A DNA stretch of 64,000 nucleotides from Leptofilum sp041748655 (GTDB lineage: Bacteria > Chloroflexota > Anaerolineae > Promineifilales > Promineifilaceae): positions 1 through 64,000 of the forward strand of contig JBGTCV010000149.1 in assembly GCA_041748655.1 (NCBI GenBank), in the 5' to 3' direction. A program made the translations under genes and the position numbers. Shown here one piece after another: positions 1 through 9,071 of the stretch (position 1 is the stretch's first letter; each line of letters starts with the position of its first letter). Under the pieces are notes generated by a model, which saw only the letters and a list, made by a program, of their open reading frames with translations, ran no database searches and had not been told where the DNA came from.

Positions 1-58
1 CATCAACCTGAGCAATATCCAGGGGAAAACTAATTTTGGCAGGGATAGATATAGGCAT
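1..58 (-). CDS. 5' end of a gene leaving the window (possibly a transposase)
   Basis: On the minus strand an ATG at 58 opens a frame that stays open to the window edge. It encodes MPISIPAKISFPLDIAQVD and is preceded by a good ribosome binding site (GGAG about 8 nt upstream). It is divergent from recF. The opening resembles, from memory, the N-terminus of ISL3-type zinc-ribbon transposases found in Chloroflexota, but 19 residues are too few to decide. No inverted repeat end is visible. Confidence 0.35.
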   Translation of the reverse strand, partial: MPISIPAKISFPLDIAQVD

Positions 59-189
59 TGGTTTCACTCCGTTTTTGAAAATAACTGCCATTCTACATCA
101 CCACCAAATCTGGGTGTACCCCATGTATTCCCAAAGAACCGTTAAAATAAGCAAAATCCACCGACCGCATCTGGCAATAGCGAAGGCTC

Positions 190-1425
190 ATGCATATCTC
201 CCATCTTTCCTTGACTAATTTTCGGAATTACGGCCGTTTAGAACTTTCTCTTCCACAAGGATCTACCTTACTCTACGGTAACAATGCCCAGGGCAAAACC
301 AACCTGCTGGAAGCGATCTACTACCTGGCAACAACCCGCTCCCCCCACGCCGACAACGACGCCCAACTGCTCAACTGGGACGCCGCCCAGGCAGAAGAGC
401 CCATCATTGTGGGGCGATTGGTAGCCACAGTCGTGACGGCTCAGCAAAGCCACCAGGTAGAAATACGCCTCATCCAGGAGCAAAAACCAACTTCGTCGCG
501 CAGCCGCAGCTTCAGCTTTCGGCGCGAGGCGCTGCTGGACCGGCGCAAGGTGCGGCTGATGGACCTGCTGGGCACGGTGCGCGTGGTGCTGTTTTTGCCA
601 GAAGATGTGCAGCTGCTCACCGGCTCCCCCGCCAACCGGCGGCGCTACATGGATATTACCCTGTGCCAGATCGATCCAGCTTACTGCCGCACGCTCTCCA
701 GCTACAACAAGGTGCTGGAACAGCGCAACGCCATCCTGCGCCAGCTGGCGGAAGGACAGCCAGGTCGGGATGTTTTGCCCATCTATACCGAAAAGTTGGT
801 CGAGTTGGGCAGCACCATCTTTATTCGTCGGGCCAAATTTTTGGCCAACATCAGCCGCGAAACCCAGCGCATTCATTATGAAGCGCTTACCGAAGGTCGG
901 GAATCGATCCGTTTGCTCTATTTGCCCAGGCTCAGCACCAAAAAATCGCAGGTTATGCCCAAAGATGACCAGAATCCAGCGGCATTAAGCGATTGGCTAG
1001 AAACTCATCAGGCACAGTCAGAATTAGTTTCAGAACGTTTTGCTAAACTGTTACAAGAATCTATAGCAACAGATATTGCACGCGGCGCAACTACCATTGG
1101 CCCGCATCGCGATGATTGGTCTTTTCAATTGAACGGCCGTTCCCTGGGCAGTTTTGGTTCACGCGGACAGCAGCGCACCGCCATTCTGGCACTGAAAATG
1201 GGTGAAATCAATTGGATGACGGCCGTAACGGGTGAACAACCTGTTTTACTATTAGACGAAGTGGTGGCAGAATTAGATGAACAGCGTCGGGCTGCCTTGC
1301 TCAGCGCCGTTAGCCAAACCACGCAAGCCATCCTGACAGCAACGGACCCAGGCATGTTTACCGAGCAATTCTTGCAGACAGCTACCCGTATGGCAGTTGA
1401 AAACGGCCGTATCATCGTAATGTAA
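190..1425 (+). CDS. recF: DNA replication and repair protein RecF
   Basis: RecF is an SMC/ABC-like ATPase that helps load RecA at gapped DNA and acts in the cytoplasm. The 411-residue length is slightly above the family's usual 360-380. It opens with the RecF hallmark LSLTNFRNY, followed by a Walker A motif GNNAQGKTN at about residue 30. A signature-like GSRGQQRT and a Walker B VLLLDEVVAELDE lie near the C-terminus. The linker around residues 240-280 is longer than usual. dnaA and dnaN, frequent neighbours elsewhere, are not in view. The ATG at 190 has only a weak ribosome binding site. Family assignment is secure. Confidence 0.95.
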   Translation: MHISHLSLTNFRNYGRLELSLPQGSTLLYGNNAQGKTNLLEAIYYLATTRSPHADNDAQLLNWDAAQAEEPIIVGRLVATVVTAQQSHQVEIRLIQEQKPTSSRSRSFSFRREALLDRRKVRLMDLLGTVRVVLFLPEDVQLLTGSPANRRRYMDITLCQIDPAYCRTLSSYNKVLEQRNAILRQLAEGQPGRDVLPIYTEKLVELGSTIFIRRAKFLANISRETQRIHYEALTEGRESIRLLYLPRLSTKKSQVMPKDDQNPAALSDWLETHQAQSELVSERFAKLLQESIATDIARGATTIGPHRDDWSFQLNGRSLGSFGSRGQQRTAILALKMGEINWMTAVTGEQPVLLLDEVVAELDEQRRAALLSAVSQTTQAILTATDPGMFTEQFLQTATRMAVENGRIIVM

Positions 1426-1459
1426 CCCATAAACCCACGGTGTTCTCCGCAATTTTAGA

Positions 1460-3448
1460 ATGCCAATTGAACGAGTGAACAGTATCGTGAACAACATCAA
1501 CAAAGAGTCCTCCGTTGTGCTGATTATCGACGATATGCGTGAAAATCGACTTCTGCTTTCCTCCCAGCTGCGGCTGGACGGACACAGCATCATTGAAGCC
1601 AGCGGCGGGTACGATGGCATCGCTATGGCCAAAGAGCATGATCCAGACCTCATTTTGCTCGACGTCATGATGCCAGACATCAACGGCTTTGAAGTATGCA
1701 AAATCCTCAAGGAAGACCAAACCACCCATCTCATCCCCATCATCATGATTACCGCCCTGAGCAAGGTGGAATCCCGCATTGAGGGTAAAAAAGCGGGGGC
1801 CGACGAGTTTCTCTCCCGCCCACACATCCGCGAAGAGCTGCTGGTGAGAGTGCGCACCCTCATCCAGCTCAAACGAGCCCGCACCAACCTGGAAGAAGAA
1901 CGTCATCGCCTACAGCTGCTGTACAACATCAGCCGGGCCGTCAGCACACAGCTAGACCTGGAATCGATGATGTCTACCATTATCACCCAAACGCAAGCGG
2001 CCGTAGGCGCTACCAAAGGCAACATCATGTTGCTGAATGAACAGGAGCAGGTGTATCACAAATTTATCATTCGGGCTGGCTCCCTGCTGGAAATTAGCGA
2101 CCGGGTAACCCAGGCCGTCATGACGCGCGGTCTGGGCGGTTGGCTGGTAGCCCACAAGCGCAGCGAAATCATTCACGATATTCGGCAGGACGATCGCTGG
2201 GTTATGCTGCCAGACGATGAAGGGGAAACCGGGTCCGCTATTGGCGTGCCGCTAATTGGCCCAGATCGCATCGTCGGTATTTTAATTTTGAATCACCCCG
2301 ATGTCGGTTATTTCACGGATGATCATCGTAATCTGCTGATTGCTCTGGGCAGCACCGTCTCTACCGCCATTGCCAATGCCCACCTGTTTACCGAAATCAG
2401 CGAAGAGCAGCGCAAGCTAGAAGCTATTTTGGGTCAGGCAACCGATGCCATCGTCATTACAGATGAAGCGTGGAATGTCTCTCTGTTTAACCAGGCCGCA
2501 GAAAGATTATTCAATTTAAAAGCAGAAGATATCACCCGTCAATATATTGGGGATATACAGCCGCTTAGTATGCTGCTAACGGTTTACAGCAATGGCAGCA
2601 ATCAGGCCAATGCCCAGGAAATTAAATTGGACAATGGCAAAACATTATTTACCAGCGTTTCCCCCATTCAGGGTGTGGGGTATGCCGTCGTTTTGCAAGA
2701 CATTACCGAACTCAAGCGCATTGAACAGTTTCGCCTGGCCGAAGAACGGCGTAAACAGAAGGAAATTAAAGAAACGTTTTCGCGCTACATGGGCCCCAGC
2801 CTGGTCGATTATGTGCTGTCTCACGAACCAGGGCTAATGGCCCGGCGCGAGCGGCGTCATGCCGTGGTGATGTTTGCCGATATTCGCAGTTCCACCCGAT
2901 TTATTCGGCTAGTGGAACCCAATGATGTGATTGCCCGACTGAATCAATTCTTTACCCAAATGACTGAAATTGTTTACAAATTTGAAGGCACTATCTTTGA
3001 ATTAACTGGGGATGAAATTCTGGTGGCGTTTAATGCCCCATTTGATCAGGCGGATGCGTCTAGCCGTGCGGTGGAAACGGCCGTTGCCATGCACGAACGC
3101 TTTAACGGCCTACGGGTTGAACTATTTGAAGGGCTCAATACCAGCTTCGGTATGGGCATTGGCATCGACCAGGGAAATGTGATTGTGGGTAACGTCGGTG
3201 CAGAATCCCGCATGACCTTCCGTATGGTGGGCGACGCGGTCAACACAGCCCACCGACTGGTAGACATGGCGTCAGATGGCCAGATTGTTATTTCAGAAGG
3301 CGTATTCAACAACCTGGATATTGAAGCCAGTCCCTTGTTACAGACCACCACGTTGATTTCGATGGGCGAAGTGGAAATTCGGGGCAAAGATGAACCAGAA
3401 CACCTTTACCAAATACAGATTCCACTAAACCAGATGCGCAACGGTTGA
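1460..3448 (+). CDS. REC-GAF-PAS-class III nucleotide cyclase
   Basis: This is a cytoplasmic multidomain signalling protein of 662 aa. Residues about 19-140 form a response-regulator receiver with acidic pocket D24/D25 and phospho-acceptor D68 (LILLDVMMPD). A GAF domain follows (about 160-310), then a PAS domain (about 325-430) and a class III cyclase domain (about 470-655). Metal-binding aspartates are D474 (FADIRSS) and D518 (ELTGD), and transition-state N595 and R599 lie in GDAVNTAHRL. Glu514 sits where adenylate cyclases usually carry Lys, and Arg588 where Asp or Thr is expected, so the nucleotide specificity is uncertain. It starts 34 bp after recF and ends exactly where convergent rsmG ends. 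The lone cNMP-binding protein at 36080 could be an effector (inference). Confidence 0.9.
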   Translation: MPIERVNSIVNNINKESSVVLIIDDMRENRLLLSSQLRLDGHSIIEASGGYDGIAMAKEHDPDLILLDVMMPDINGFEVCKILKEDQTTHLIPIIMITALSKVESRIEGKKAGADEFLSRPHIREELLVRVRTLIQLKRARTNLEEERHRLQLLYNISRAVSTQLDLESMMSTIITQTQAAVGATKGNIMLLNEQEQVYHKFIIRAGSLLEISDRVTQAVMTRGLGGWLVAHKRSEIIHDIRQDDRWVMLPDDEGETGSAIGVPLIGPDRIVGILILNHPDVGYFTDDHRNLLIALGSTVSTAIANAHLFTEISEEQRKLEAILGQATDAIVITDEAWNVSLFNQAAERLFNLKAEDITRQYIGDIQPLSMLLTVYSNGSNQANAQEIKLDNGKTLFTSVSPIQGVGYAVVLQDITELKRIEQFRLAEERRKQKEIKETFSRYMGPSLVDYVLSHEPGLMARRERRHAVVMFADIRSSTRFIRLVEPNDVIARLNQFFTQMTEIVYKFEGTIFELTGDEILVAFNAPFDQADASSRAVETAVAMHERFNGLRVELFEGLNTSFGMGIGIDQGNVIVGNVGAESRMTFRMVGDAVNTAHRLVDMASDGQIVISEGVFNNLDIEASPLLQTTTLISMGEVEIRGKDEPEHLYQIQIPLNQMRNG

Positions 3449-4174
3449 TTATAACGGCCGTTTACCCGGCATCCCCACCCGACGCGGAAATTTTGCAGGC
3501 GTCTGCCCAATTTTAGCAACCGTAACAAAATAGTGGCGCTGCTCCCGTCCTGGCAGTTTAACGCTGTCAAGCTCTGCTTCCCCGCCGCCCAATAACGCGA
3601 TAGCGTCGGCAGCATTGGCCAACTCCTCGTGAACGCCATCACCCTTCTGCGCCAGCATGTTGCCCCCAACCTGGCACAGCGGCAGTAAATATTCCACCAA
3701 CACGCGCAGTTCCGCCACGGCTCGTGCCACAGCCCAATCGTACTGCTGCCGATGCTGGGGCTGCTGGCCCAACGTTTCGGCCCGCTCGGCCAACACGGTG
3801 ACGTTGGTCAGGCCCAATTCGGTCACCACGGCCTGCAAGAACTGCCCTTTTTTGGCCACGCTTTCTACCAGAGTCAGCTTGAGCTGGGGAAACAATATTT
3901 TGAGCGGCAAGCCAGGGAAGCCTGCCCCAGTGCCAATGTCGATGAGGAAACGACCGTTTAAATCCCCCATCACCCTGGCACAGCTCAACGAATCCAGAAA
4001 ATGCCGCACGCGAATATCGGCTGGTTGGCGAACGGCCGTTAAATTCATCTGCTCATTCCAGGCCAACAGCAGTGCCTGGTACTGGGCAAATTGTGCCAAC
4101 TGCTCCGCCAGCAATGGCGCACCCAGCCGATCTGCCCATTTCTCAAACTCAACCCATTCAGCAGCAAGCGTCAT
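3449..4174 (-). CDS. rsmG: 16S rRNA (guanine527-N7)-methyltransferase RsmG
   Basis: RsmG (GidB) methylates G527 of 16S rRNA using S-adenosylmethionine. The 241 residues show the family's N-terminal helix with WNEQMNLTA, a conserved RHFLDSL, and the SAM-binding loop IDIGTGAGFPGLPLKI, followed by LVESVAKKGQFL and the late motif AVARAV. Its ATG overlaps the stop of the upstream lipoprotein gene (ATGA), which suggests translational coupling. Its stop codon directly abuts that of the convergent cyclase gene, with no spacer. Confidence 0.96.
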   Translation of the reverse strand: MTLAAEWVEFEKWADRLGAPLLAEQLAQFAQYQALLLAWNEQMNLTAVRQPADIRVRHFLDSLSCARVMGDLNGRFLIDIGTGAGFPGLPLKILFPQLKLTLVESVAKKGQFLQAVVTELGLTNVTVLAERAETLGQQPQHRQQYDWAVARAVAELRVLVEYLLPLCQVGGNMLAQKGDGVHEELANAADAIALLGGGEAELDSVKLPGREQRHYFVTVAKIGQTPAKFPRRVGMPGKRPL

Positions 4175-6033
4175 TGACGGCTCCGTTCCAACTCTTTGCG
4201 ATCTGCTTCAATTGCGTAGGTATCGTACTGTTCGCCACCAAAAAGGGCCGGCTGGTAAGTGAGCCAATTTTGCACCAGATTCAGGCTGCCGCGCAGGTAA
4301 AGTGGCGCCATTGGGGCAATTCCGTCGTCCCCAAAAAGCACGCCTTCAATCTGACGGTACAGCGCTGCTCGTTCGGCCACGTCCACCGTTTGCGACGCCT
4401 GACGAATCAACACATCCACCTCGCCACACGGCCGATTCTCCCGGTTCTCGCTCTCCTGACAATGCACCAAATCCCCAACCCAATTATTCGCGTCTGGATA
4501 ATATGAGGCCCAGGCAAGCTCCCATACATCGGGCCGTGCTGCGCCAGAATCGGGGCGAGTATTGGCCAGCAAGGTGCCAAACGGCACCTGTTCGATCTGA
4601 ATCTGGCTTTCGGCACAACCCAACTCTTTCACCCACATTTGCGCAATCAGTTCAGCTTGTAACAAAGAAAGATCAGAAGCAGAGACCATAAAACGGATGT
4701 CTGGCATGAGCCGACAGCTGTTAAACCCGCTGGCGGCCATCTGCAATCGGGCAAAATCAGGGTTATACCCCTTACCAACCTCATCCGCAGGCAGGGAACC
4801 CACCACCCCTGGCGGAATGAGATGCCGCATGGCCACAGCATTTCCACCATATACCTCTTCTACCAAAACCTCTCTATCAATTGCGGCGCTAAAAGCGCGG
4901 CGCACGGTTGGCTCGCGGAAGACGCCACTTTGAAAATTGAAGTTAATGTAAAACAAGGTTTGCTGGTTTACCAGCTGAAGCTGTTGCCGGGTTGAATTGG
5001 ATAGAGCAGCCAAATTGATCCGGGAAGCATCAATCAGATCCAATGATTTTGCTTCCCAAAGCCTCAGGGTCAAATCTGCTCCATTGAGGTAGCTAATTTT
5101 GACGATCTCAATATTGCCCTGAAAGGGAATTGGCCACAAAGTGTTCCGCTGTAAAGTGGTGAAGTTGGCATTTAGGGGCATGAAGGGGCCGCTTGTTAAC
5201 AATGTTGCACCATTTTTTACGGCCGTTTGCCAATCACCCCGAATAGATTCATCCTCAAACAGCTCGCGGGGCAGCGGGCGCATAAACCACATGCTGGTGA
5301 TGGTTAAAAAGTGGGTAGCCGCCCGGTTGAGGCTGATTTGCAAAGTTGTATCATTCAAGGCACGCACCCCGACTTTTTCCAGGTCTGCGGGTGTGGCGCG
5401 GTCCAGTTGGTGAACCTGTTCACACCCCTCAATCAGAAACAAAATAAAAGCGTCTGGGGTATTTGTCCCTTTGGTACAGGCACGTTGAACAGCAAAAACA
5501 ATGTCACCAGCCGTTACGGGGCGCACCGCCTCCGCAATAACAAAACCATTAAGCGTGCGCGGGCTTGGTCGTACCCAGAAAATATCATCCCGCAGGTTAA
5601 AGGTCCAGATACGGCCGTTGCCTCCCACCGACCATTCGCGTGCCAATACAGGCTCCACCTGATTGGTTTCATGGTTGTACCGCGTTAAACCGACAAATAG
5701 ATTTTCAATTAAATCAATCCCATCCGGCTCATTTGTCACCTGCGGATCAATATTTGGCGGCTCGTCCCGGACAAAACCAAGGTCCAGCACCACCTGGCGA
5801 GAGAATACTTGGGCCGGAGTAGGCACCGTTGTCGGCGTCGGGGTAGGTTCCAGAATGCGAGTCACAATCAGCTCTTCACCGGCAACCGTAAATACTTCTG
5901 TTATCACAATCGCTGGTACTTCTTGCCTATTTTGACATGCCGGAAATAATAAAATTGCACTTATAATGAGTGCTGCTCTGCCCAATAAGGCAAAGCTATG
6001 AAGTTGAGTAAATAGTTTTTCAGTCACAATCAC
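4171..6033 (-). CDS. ABC transporter substrate-binding lipoprotein, peptide/nickel type (SBP family 5)
   Basis: This is an extracellular solute-binding lipoprotein of 620 aa. It has a membrane segment at about residues 16-31 ending in a lipobox-like FPAC with Cys33 as the lipidated residue. A Pro/Thr-rich linker (EPTPTPTTVPTP) follows, then a family 5 (OppA/DppA-like) binding fold beginning DEPPNIDPQ, with the usual ENLFVGLTRY and AFSAAIDREVLVEEV segments. No permease or ATPase genes accompany it, so the ligand is unknown. It is the first gene of a two-gene unit with rsmG (4-bp overlap). The region upstream (6034-6196) is AT-rich and shared with a divergent regulator gene. Confidence 0.88.
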   Translation of the reverse strand: MIVTEKLFTQLHSFALLGRAALIISAILLFPACQNRQEVPAIVITEVFTVAGEELIVTRILEPTPTPTTVPTPAQVFSRQVVLDLGFVRDEPPNIDPQVTNEPDGIDLIENLFVGLTRYNHETNQVEPVLAREWSVGGNGRIWTFNLRDDIFWVRPSPRTLNGFVIAEAVRPVTAGDIVFAVQRACTKGTNTPDAFILFLIEGCEQVHQLDRATPADLEKVGVRALNDTTLQISLNRAATHFLTITSMWFMRPLPRELFEDESIRGDWQTAVKNGATLLTSGPFMPLNANFTTLQRNTLWPIPFQGNIEIVKISYLNGADLTLRLWEAKSLDLIDASRINLAALSNSTRQQLQLVNQQTLFYINFNFQSGVFREPTVRRAFSAAIDREVLVEEVYGGNAVAMRHLIPPGVVGSLPADEVGKGYNPDFARLQMAASGFNSCRLMPDIRFMVSASDLSLLQAELIAQMWVKELGCAESQIQIEQVPFGTLLANTRPDSGAARPDVWELAWASYYPDANNWVGDLVHCQESENRENRPCGEVDVLIRQASQTVDVAERAALYRQIEGVLFGDDGIAPMAPLYLRGSLNLVQNWLTYQPALFGGEQYDTYAIEADRKELERSRQ

Positions 6034-6196
6034 ATGCTATCCCATGCAAAACAGGGAGACAAGTTTTTTTAATCAATCATCAATCGCGCAAATTTCATGA
6101 ATTCATAACCTGAACAGTGTAATGTACTATTTATTTTAGAAGCTTACATCACGGGTTAAAGTGAGTCGCACTATAACGGGCATAAAATTTCTATGG

Positions 6197-6225
6197 TTGC
6201 ATGCTTATTGAGCGAGTAGTAATAT
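6197..6225 (+). promoter_or_regulatory. Putative sigma-70 promoter of the REC-GAF gene
   Basis: A -35 element TTGCAT (6197-6202) and a -10 element TAATAT (6220-6225) are separated by 17 bp. Transcription would start near 6232, downstream of the GTG at 6227, which supports the ATG at 6263 as the true start. Confidence 0.5.
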
Positions 6226-6262
6226 AGTGAAATTGAGCCTTCTCAGTCAAGGAAAAAAAATT

Positions 6263-7495
6263 ATGTACGAACGCGTACTCATCATCGATGATTCACAAGA
6301 AATTCGCGACTTTCTTTGCGAATATATTTTAGAACCTAAAGGTTTTGAGGTTTTGCAAGCCTCCAATGGGCTAATGGGACTGGAAATGGCAATTGCCAAA
6401 GAACCAGACCTGATGATTGTGGACCAGCAAATGCCTCGTCTTACCGGCCTGGAAGTCTTAGAAAAACTGCGGGAACGTGGCATTGAAATCCCCGCCATTT
6501 TAGCTACGGCGCATGGTTCGGAGGAAACGGCCGTTGCTGCCTTTCGTCTGGGTATTCGGGACTATGTGATTAAACCATTTGATGCCGACGAAATCAGCGA
6601 CTCTGTAGACCGCGCACTGCGCGAAAGCCGCCTGCAGCGCGAACGCGACCAGCTGGTGCAGCAGCTGATGGAAAGCAACTCCCAGCTTCAACGGCGCGCC
6701 CAGGAACTCAACGTGCTGTATGGCGTGGGTAAATCCGTGGCCTCTTCGCTGGATTTAGAAGAAGTGCTGCACCGCGTGGTGGAAGCGGCCGTTTACGTCG
6801 TAGGCGCGGAAGAAGGCTCCCTTATGCTGCTAGACGAAGAGCAAGGCGAACTGTACATTCGCGCCTCCAAAAACCTGGATTCCAAAGCCCAATCGATGCG
6901 CAAGCGCGTCAACGATAGTTTGGCCGGGAAGGTGCTGCAAACCAAGCGGGCCATCGCCATTGGCAATGATTCGCAGTGGAAACGAACCCACACCGCCCTG
7001 CTGGTGAAGTCGCTCATCTACGTCCCGCTGATTTTGCAAAACAAGCCCATTGGCGTCCTCGGCGTCACCAACCGGCTGAAAGAAACCTCGTTCGACAGTA
7101 ACGATACCCGCGCCCTCTCTGCCCTGGGTGGCTATGCCACCATTGCCATCAACAACGCCAATATTTACACAGACATCGAACAACAGCGCGTCACCCTGTC
7201 TGTGGTGGTTGATCAAATTGATGATCCCGTTTTGGTGGTGGATAATGAGTATAAGCTGCTGCTGCTCAACAAAGCAGCCCGTGACGTTTTCGAACTACCA
7301 GACGCCAAAGTAGTGGGCCACCCCATCCAAAAACTACTTAAAAATGAGTCAGCGATAGCGTTTATTACCCAGGAAACTGGCGATTCCGCACAACTAACGG
7401 CCGAAATTCAGGGGCCAGACGGCCGTTCCTACCAGGCACGCATGACCCTCATCGAGGGCGGCAGCCGGTCAATTTTGATGGTTGCCAAAGAGTAA
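6263..7495 (+). CDS. Response regulator with GAF and PAS-like domains
   Basis: This 410-aa cytoplasmic protein has a receiver domain at residues 4-125 with acidic residues D9/D10 and phospho-acceptor D54 (LMIVDQQMP). A short coiled linker follows (QRERDQLVQQLMESNSQLQ), then a GAF domain (about 145-300) and a degenerate PAS-like domain (about 310-400). It has no DNA-binding or catalytic output, so it probably relays signals by protein contact. The start at ATG 6263 is chosen over the in-frame GTG at 6227 because AAGGAA lies 9 nt upstream. Its layout matches the front of the cyclase at 1460, which suggests paralogous signalling parts. Confidence 0.85.
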   Translation: MYERVLIIDDSQEIRDFLCEYILEPKGFEVLQASNGLMGLEMAIAKEPDLMIVDQQMPRLTGLEVLEKLRERGIEIPAILATAHGSEETAVAAFRLGIRDYVIKPFDADEISDSVDRALRESRLQRERDQLVQQLMESNSQLQRRAQELNVLYGVGKSVASSLDLEEVLHRVVEAAVYVVGAEEGSLMLLDEEQGELYIRASKNLDSKAQSMRKRVNDSLAGKVLQTKRAIAIGNDSQWKRTHTALLVKSLIYVPLILQNKPIGVLGVTNRLKETSFDSNDTRALSALGGYATIAINNANIYTDIEQQRVTLSVVVDQIDDPVLVVDNEYKLLLLNKAARDVFELPDAKVVGHPIQKLLKNESAIAFITQETGDSAQLTAEIQGPDGRSYQARMTLIEGGSRSILMVAKE

Positions 7496-7497
7496 GC

Positions 7498-7722
7498 TCA
7501 GGAAGTTTGCATCCCCAGCCAAAAATGATGCGGCAAAACATTGGCGATTGGCTCAACGCGAACCTTTCCCAGCTGCGTTACAGTTTCTAGCATCCCCGTA
7601 TTAACAAGGCACATTTCTGGGAAACGGCCGTATTTCTCCTCATAATACTCCACTGCCCGGCTCACCTTTTCTTCAAAACTCCGGTGGCGATCATCATCCA
7701 GCCACAACATGCCCACATTCAT
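7498..7722 (-). CDS. Small conserved hypothetical protein (74 aa)
   Basis: The protein begins MNVGMLWLDDD and continues with an acidic, helical stretch (FEEKVSRAVEYYEEKYGRFPE) and a C-terminal PHHFWLG. I do not recognise a named family; the form suggests a compact alpha/beta cytoplasmic protein. The start at 7722 is decided by a strong AGGAGGTG that lies inside the last codons of the upstream FtsK-like gene, so the two are almost certainly coupled: the upstream stop (7724-7726) sits one base before this ATG. A role shared with the ATPase is inference. Confidence 0.7.
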   Translation of the reverse strand: MNVGMLWLDDDRHRSFEEKVSRAVEYYEEKYGRFPEMCLVNTGMLETVTQLGKVRVEPIANVLPHHFWLGMQTS

Positions 7723-7723
7723 C

Positions 7724-8968
7724 TCACACCTCCTGAAAATCATCCGCCAACAAATCCTCGTCATCATCTACCGCTTCGACAGGCCGAAAAGCGTCCCACG
7801 CTTGACCCTGTTCGTCCCTCTGCCAGGAAACAGATGCCTTTCCACCTGCCGCTTCGTCCGCCTCTGGCAGCTGAAGCGGCTGAGCCAGCAAGGGGCGCGG
7901 ACGGTTACGGTGCAAGTTAGCCAACGTCAGATGCAGATCGTAATTGCCAATATAAGCAGCCTGGAAATGCACCTGGCTGCCATCAGCAACAGCCAGAAAA
8001 TCCCCTTCACCCAGCAAATAATCGGCTTCGGCACCCACAACGGCCGTTGCCGCCAAAGATTCCGCTTCATCCCGCACCTGCCCTACCAGCCGTAAGGGCA
8101 AATTAGCCCGCATCACGCTGCTGAGCCATTCGGCCGTTGGCTGATTGGTGCTCAAGACTAAATGAATGCCCGCCTCCGCGCCGCGCTGCAACAATGTCGC
8201 CAACGCGGCCAGCGTTTCCGCCGGTGCCGTACCTACCAGCGCTTCCGCATTGTCAATGAGGGTCACAATGGTGGGGCGAACAGTTTCATTTTTCAGGCGA
8301 TGGTGCATCTCATCGACCAGCGCTTGCAGCGTTTCCAGCGCCTCTTCCGGGTCAGGAATCACCTGGCTAAGCAAGTGGGGCAGATAGATTAAGGGGGCGA
8401 GCTGCTGGTTTGGCTTGCCAGGACGATCTGGATCAATGATCAACAGCTGCAATTGGGATTGCCGATTATTCATCGCCAGGGAAACCGCAATCGTGCGCAG
8501 CAGCGCTGTTTTGCCAGAACCCGCCGTGCCCGTCAGTAAAACGTGGCTGATGCCCAAATCCGCAAAAGGCAGCAGCAATGGGGCACCTTCTTCATCGATA
8601 CCCAGAATGGCCGTACTCTCCGGCAGGTCTGGCAATAATGGCAGCAAATCCAGCAAAGCCACGGGCGGCTCATGCGGCCGAACAATATCCAACCGCCATT
8701 GACCTCGTTCATCCTTCACCAGCGACACATCCGCCACGCCCAACGCAGAGAGTAAATCCTGCTTTAGCCCGCGCAGCCGATGGATGCCAGATTCCAGATG
8801 GGAATGCAAATCAAAGCGAATGGACTGCGTTTCTACCTGCCCACCCGCTACTCTGGCCGAAACCTGATGGGTAGAAAAAACCTGTTCAATCTGCCGCGAC
8901 TGAATTTCTAATTGGTGGCGCAAACGTTCTTCCTTATCCATTTTTTGCCACGTCTCTTTCTCGCTCAT
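7724..8968 (-). CDS. Soluble FtsK/SpoIIIE-like ATPase
   Basis: This 414-aa protein has an N-terminal helical region and then an FtsK/SpoIIIE-type motor. The Walker A is GTAGSGKTALLRT at about residue 171, a LLIIDPDRPG strand follows, and the Walker B is TIVTLIDNAEAL. A later region fits STNQPTAEWLSSVMRANLPLRLVG, with STN as sensor. It lacks the membrane segments and the DNA-orienting gamma domain of true FtsK, so it is not the divisome translocase; it resembles the small FtsK-like ATPases of Chloroflexota. The acidic tail (EAVDDDEDLLADD) may bind a partner. A LexA-type operator overlaps its promoter region (8997-9008), hinting at damage control. It is followed by a coupled 74-aa gene. Confidence 0.75.
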   Translation of the reverse strand: MSEKETWQKMDKEERLRHQLEIQSRQIEQVFSTHQVSARVAGGQVETQSIRFDLHSHLESGIHRLRGLKQDLLSALGVADVSLVKDERGQWRLDIVRPHEPPVALLDLLPLLPDLPESTAILGIDEEGAPLLLPFADLGISHVLLTGTAGSGKTALLRTIAVSLAMNNRQSQLQLLIIDPDRPGKPNQQLAPLIYLPHLLSQVIPDPEEALETLQALVDEMHHRLKNETVRPTIVTLIDNAEALVGTAPAETLAALATLLQRGAEAGIHLVLSTNQPTAEWLSSVMRANLPLRLVGQVRDEAESLAATAVVGAEADYLLGEGDFLAVADGSQVHFQAAYIGNYDLHLTLANLHRNRPRPLLAQPLQLPEADEAAGGKASVSWQRDEQGQAWDAFRPVEAVDDDEDLLADDFQEV

Positions 8969-8996
8969 TCTCGTTGTCCAAAAATACGCAATAACC

Positions 8997-9008
8997 GCAC
9001 ATTTGTTC
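8997..9008. promoter_or_regulatory. Candidate LexA operator upstream of the FtsK-like gene
   Basis: The sequence GCACATTTGTTC (GAACAAATGTGC on the gene's strand) nearly repeats a site upstream of lexA (9949-9960, GCTCATTTGTTC). It overlaps a TATAGA-like -10 for the FtsK-like gene. Operator function is inferred from this similarity and position. Confidence 0.4.
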
Positions 9009-9020
9009 TATAATTTTGAT

Positions 9021-9050
9021 AAAAAAAATGGACGGCCGTTTCTGCCGTCC
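9021..9050 (-). terminator. Intrinsic terminator of lexA
   Basis: On the minus strand a perfect 7-bp stem (GGACGGC/GCCGTCC at 9044-9050 and 9030-9036) is followed by an eight-T tract. A copy of the ACGGCCGT palindrome forms part of the stem. It separates lexA from the FtsK-like gene. Confidence 0.75.
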
Positions 9051-9071
9051 ACAACTTACCGAAACTATCCT

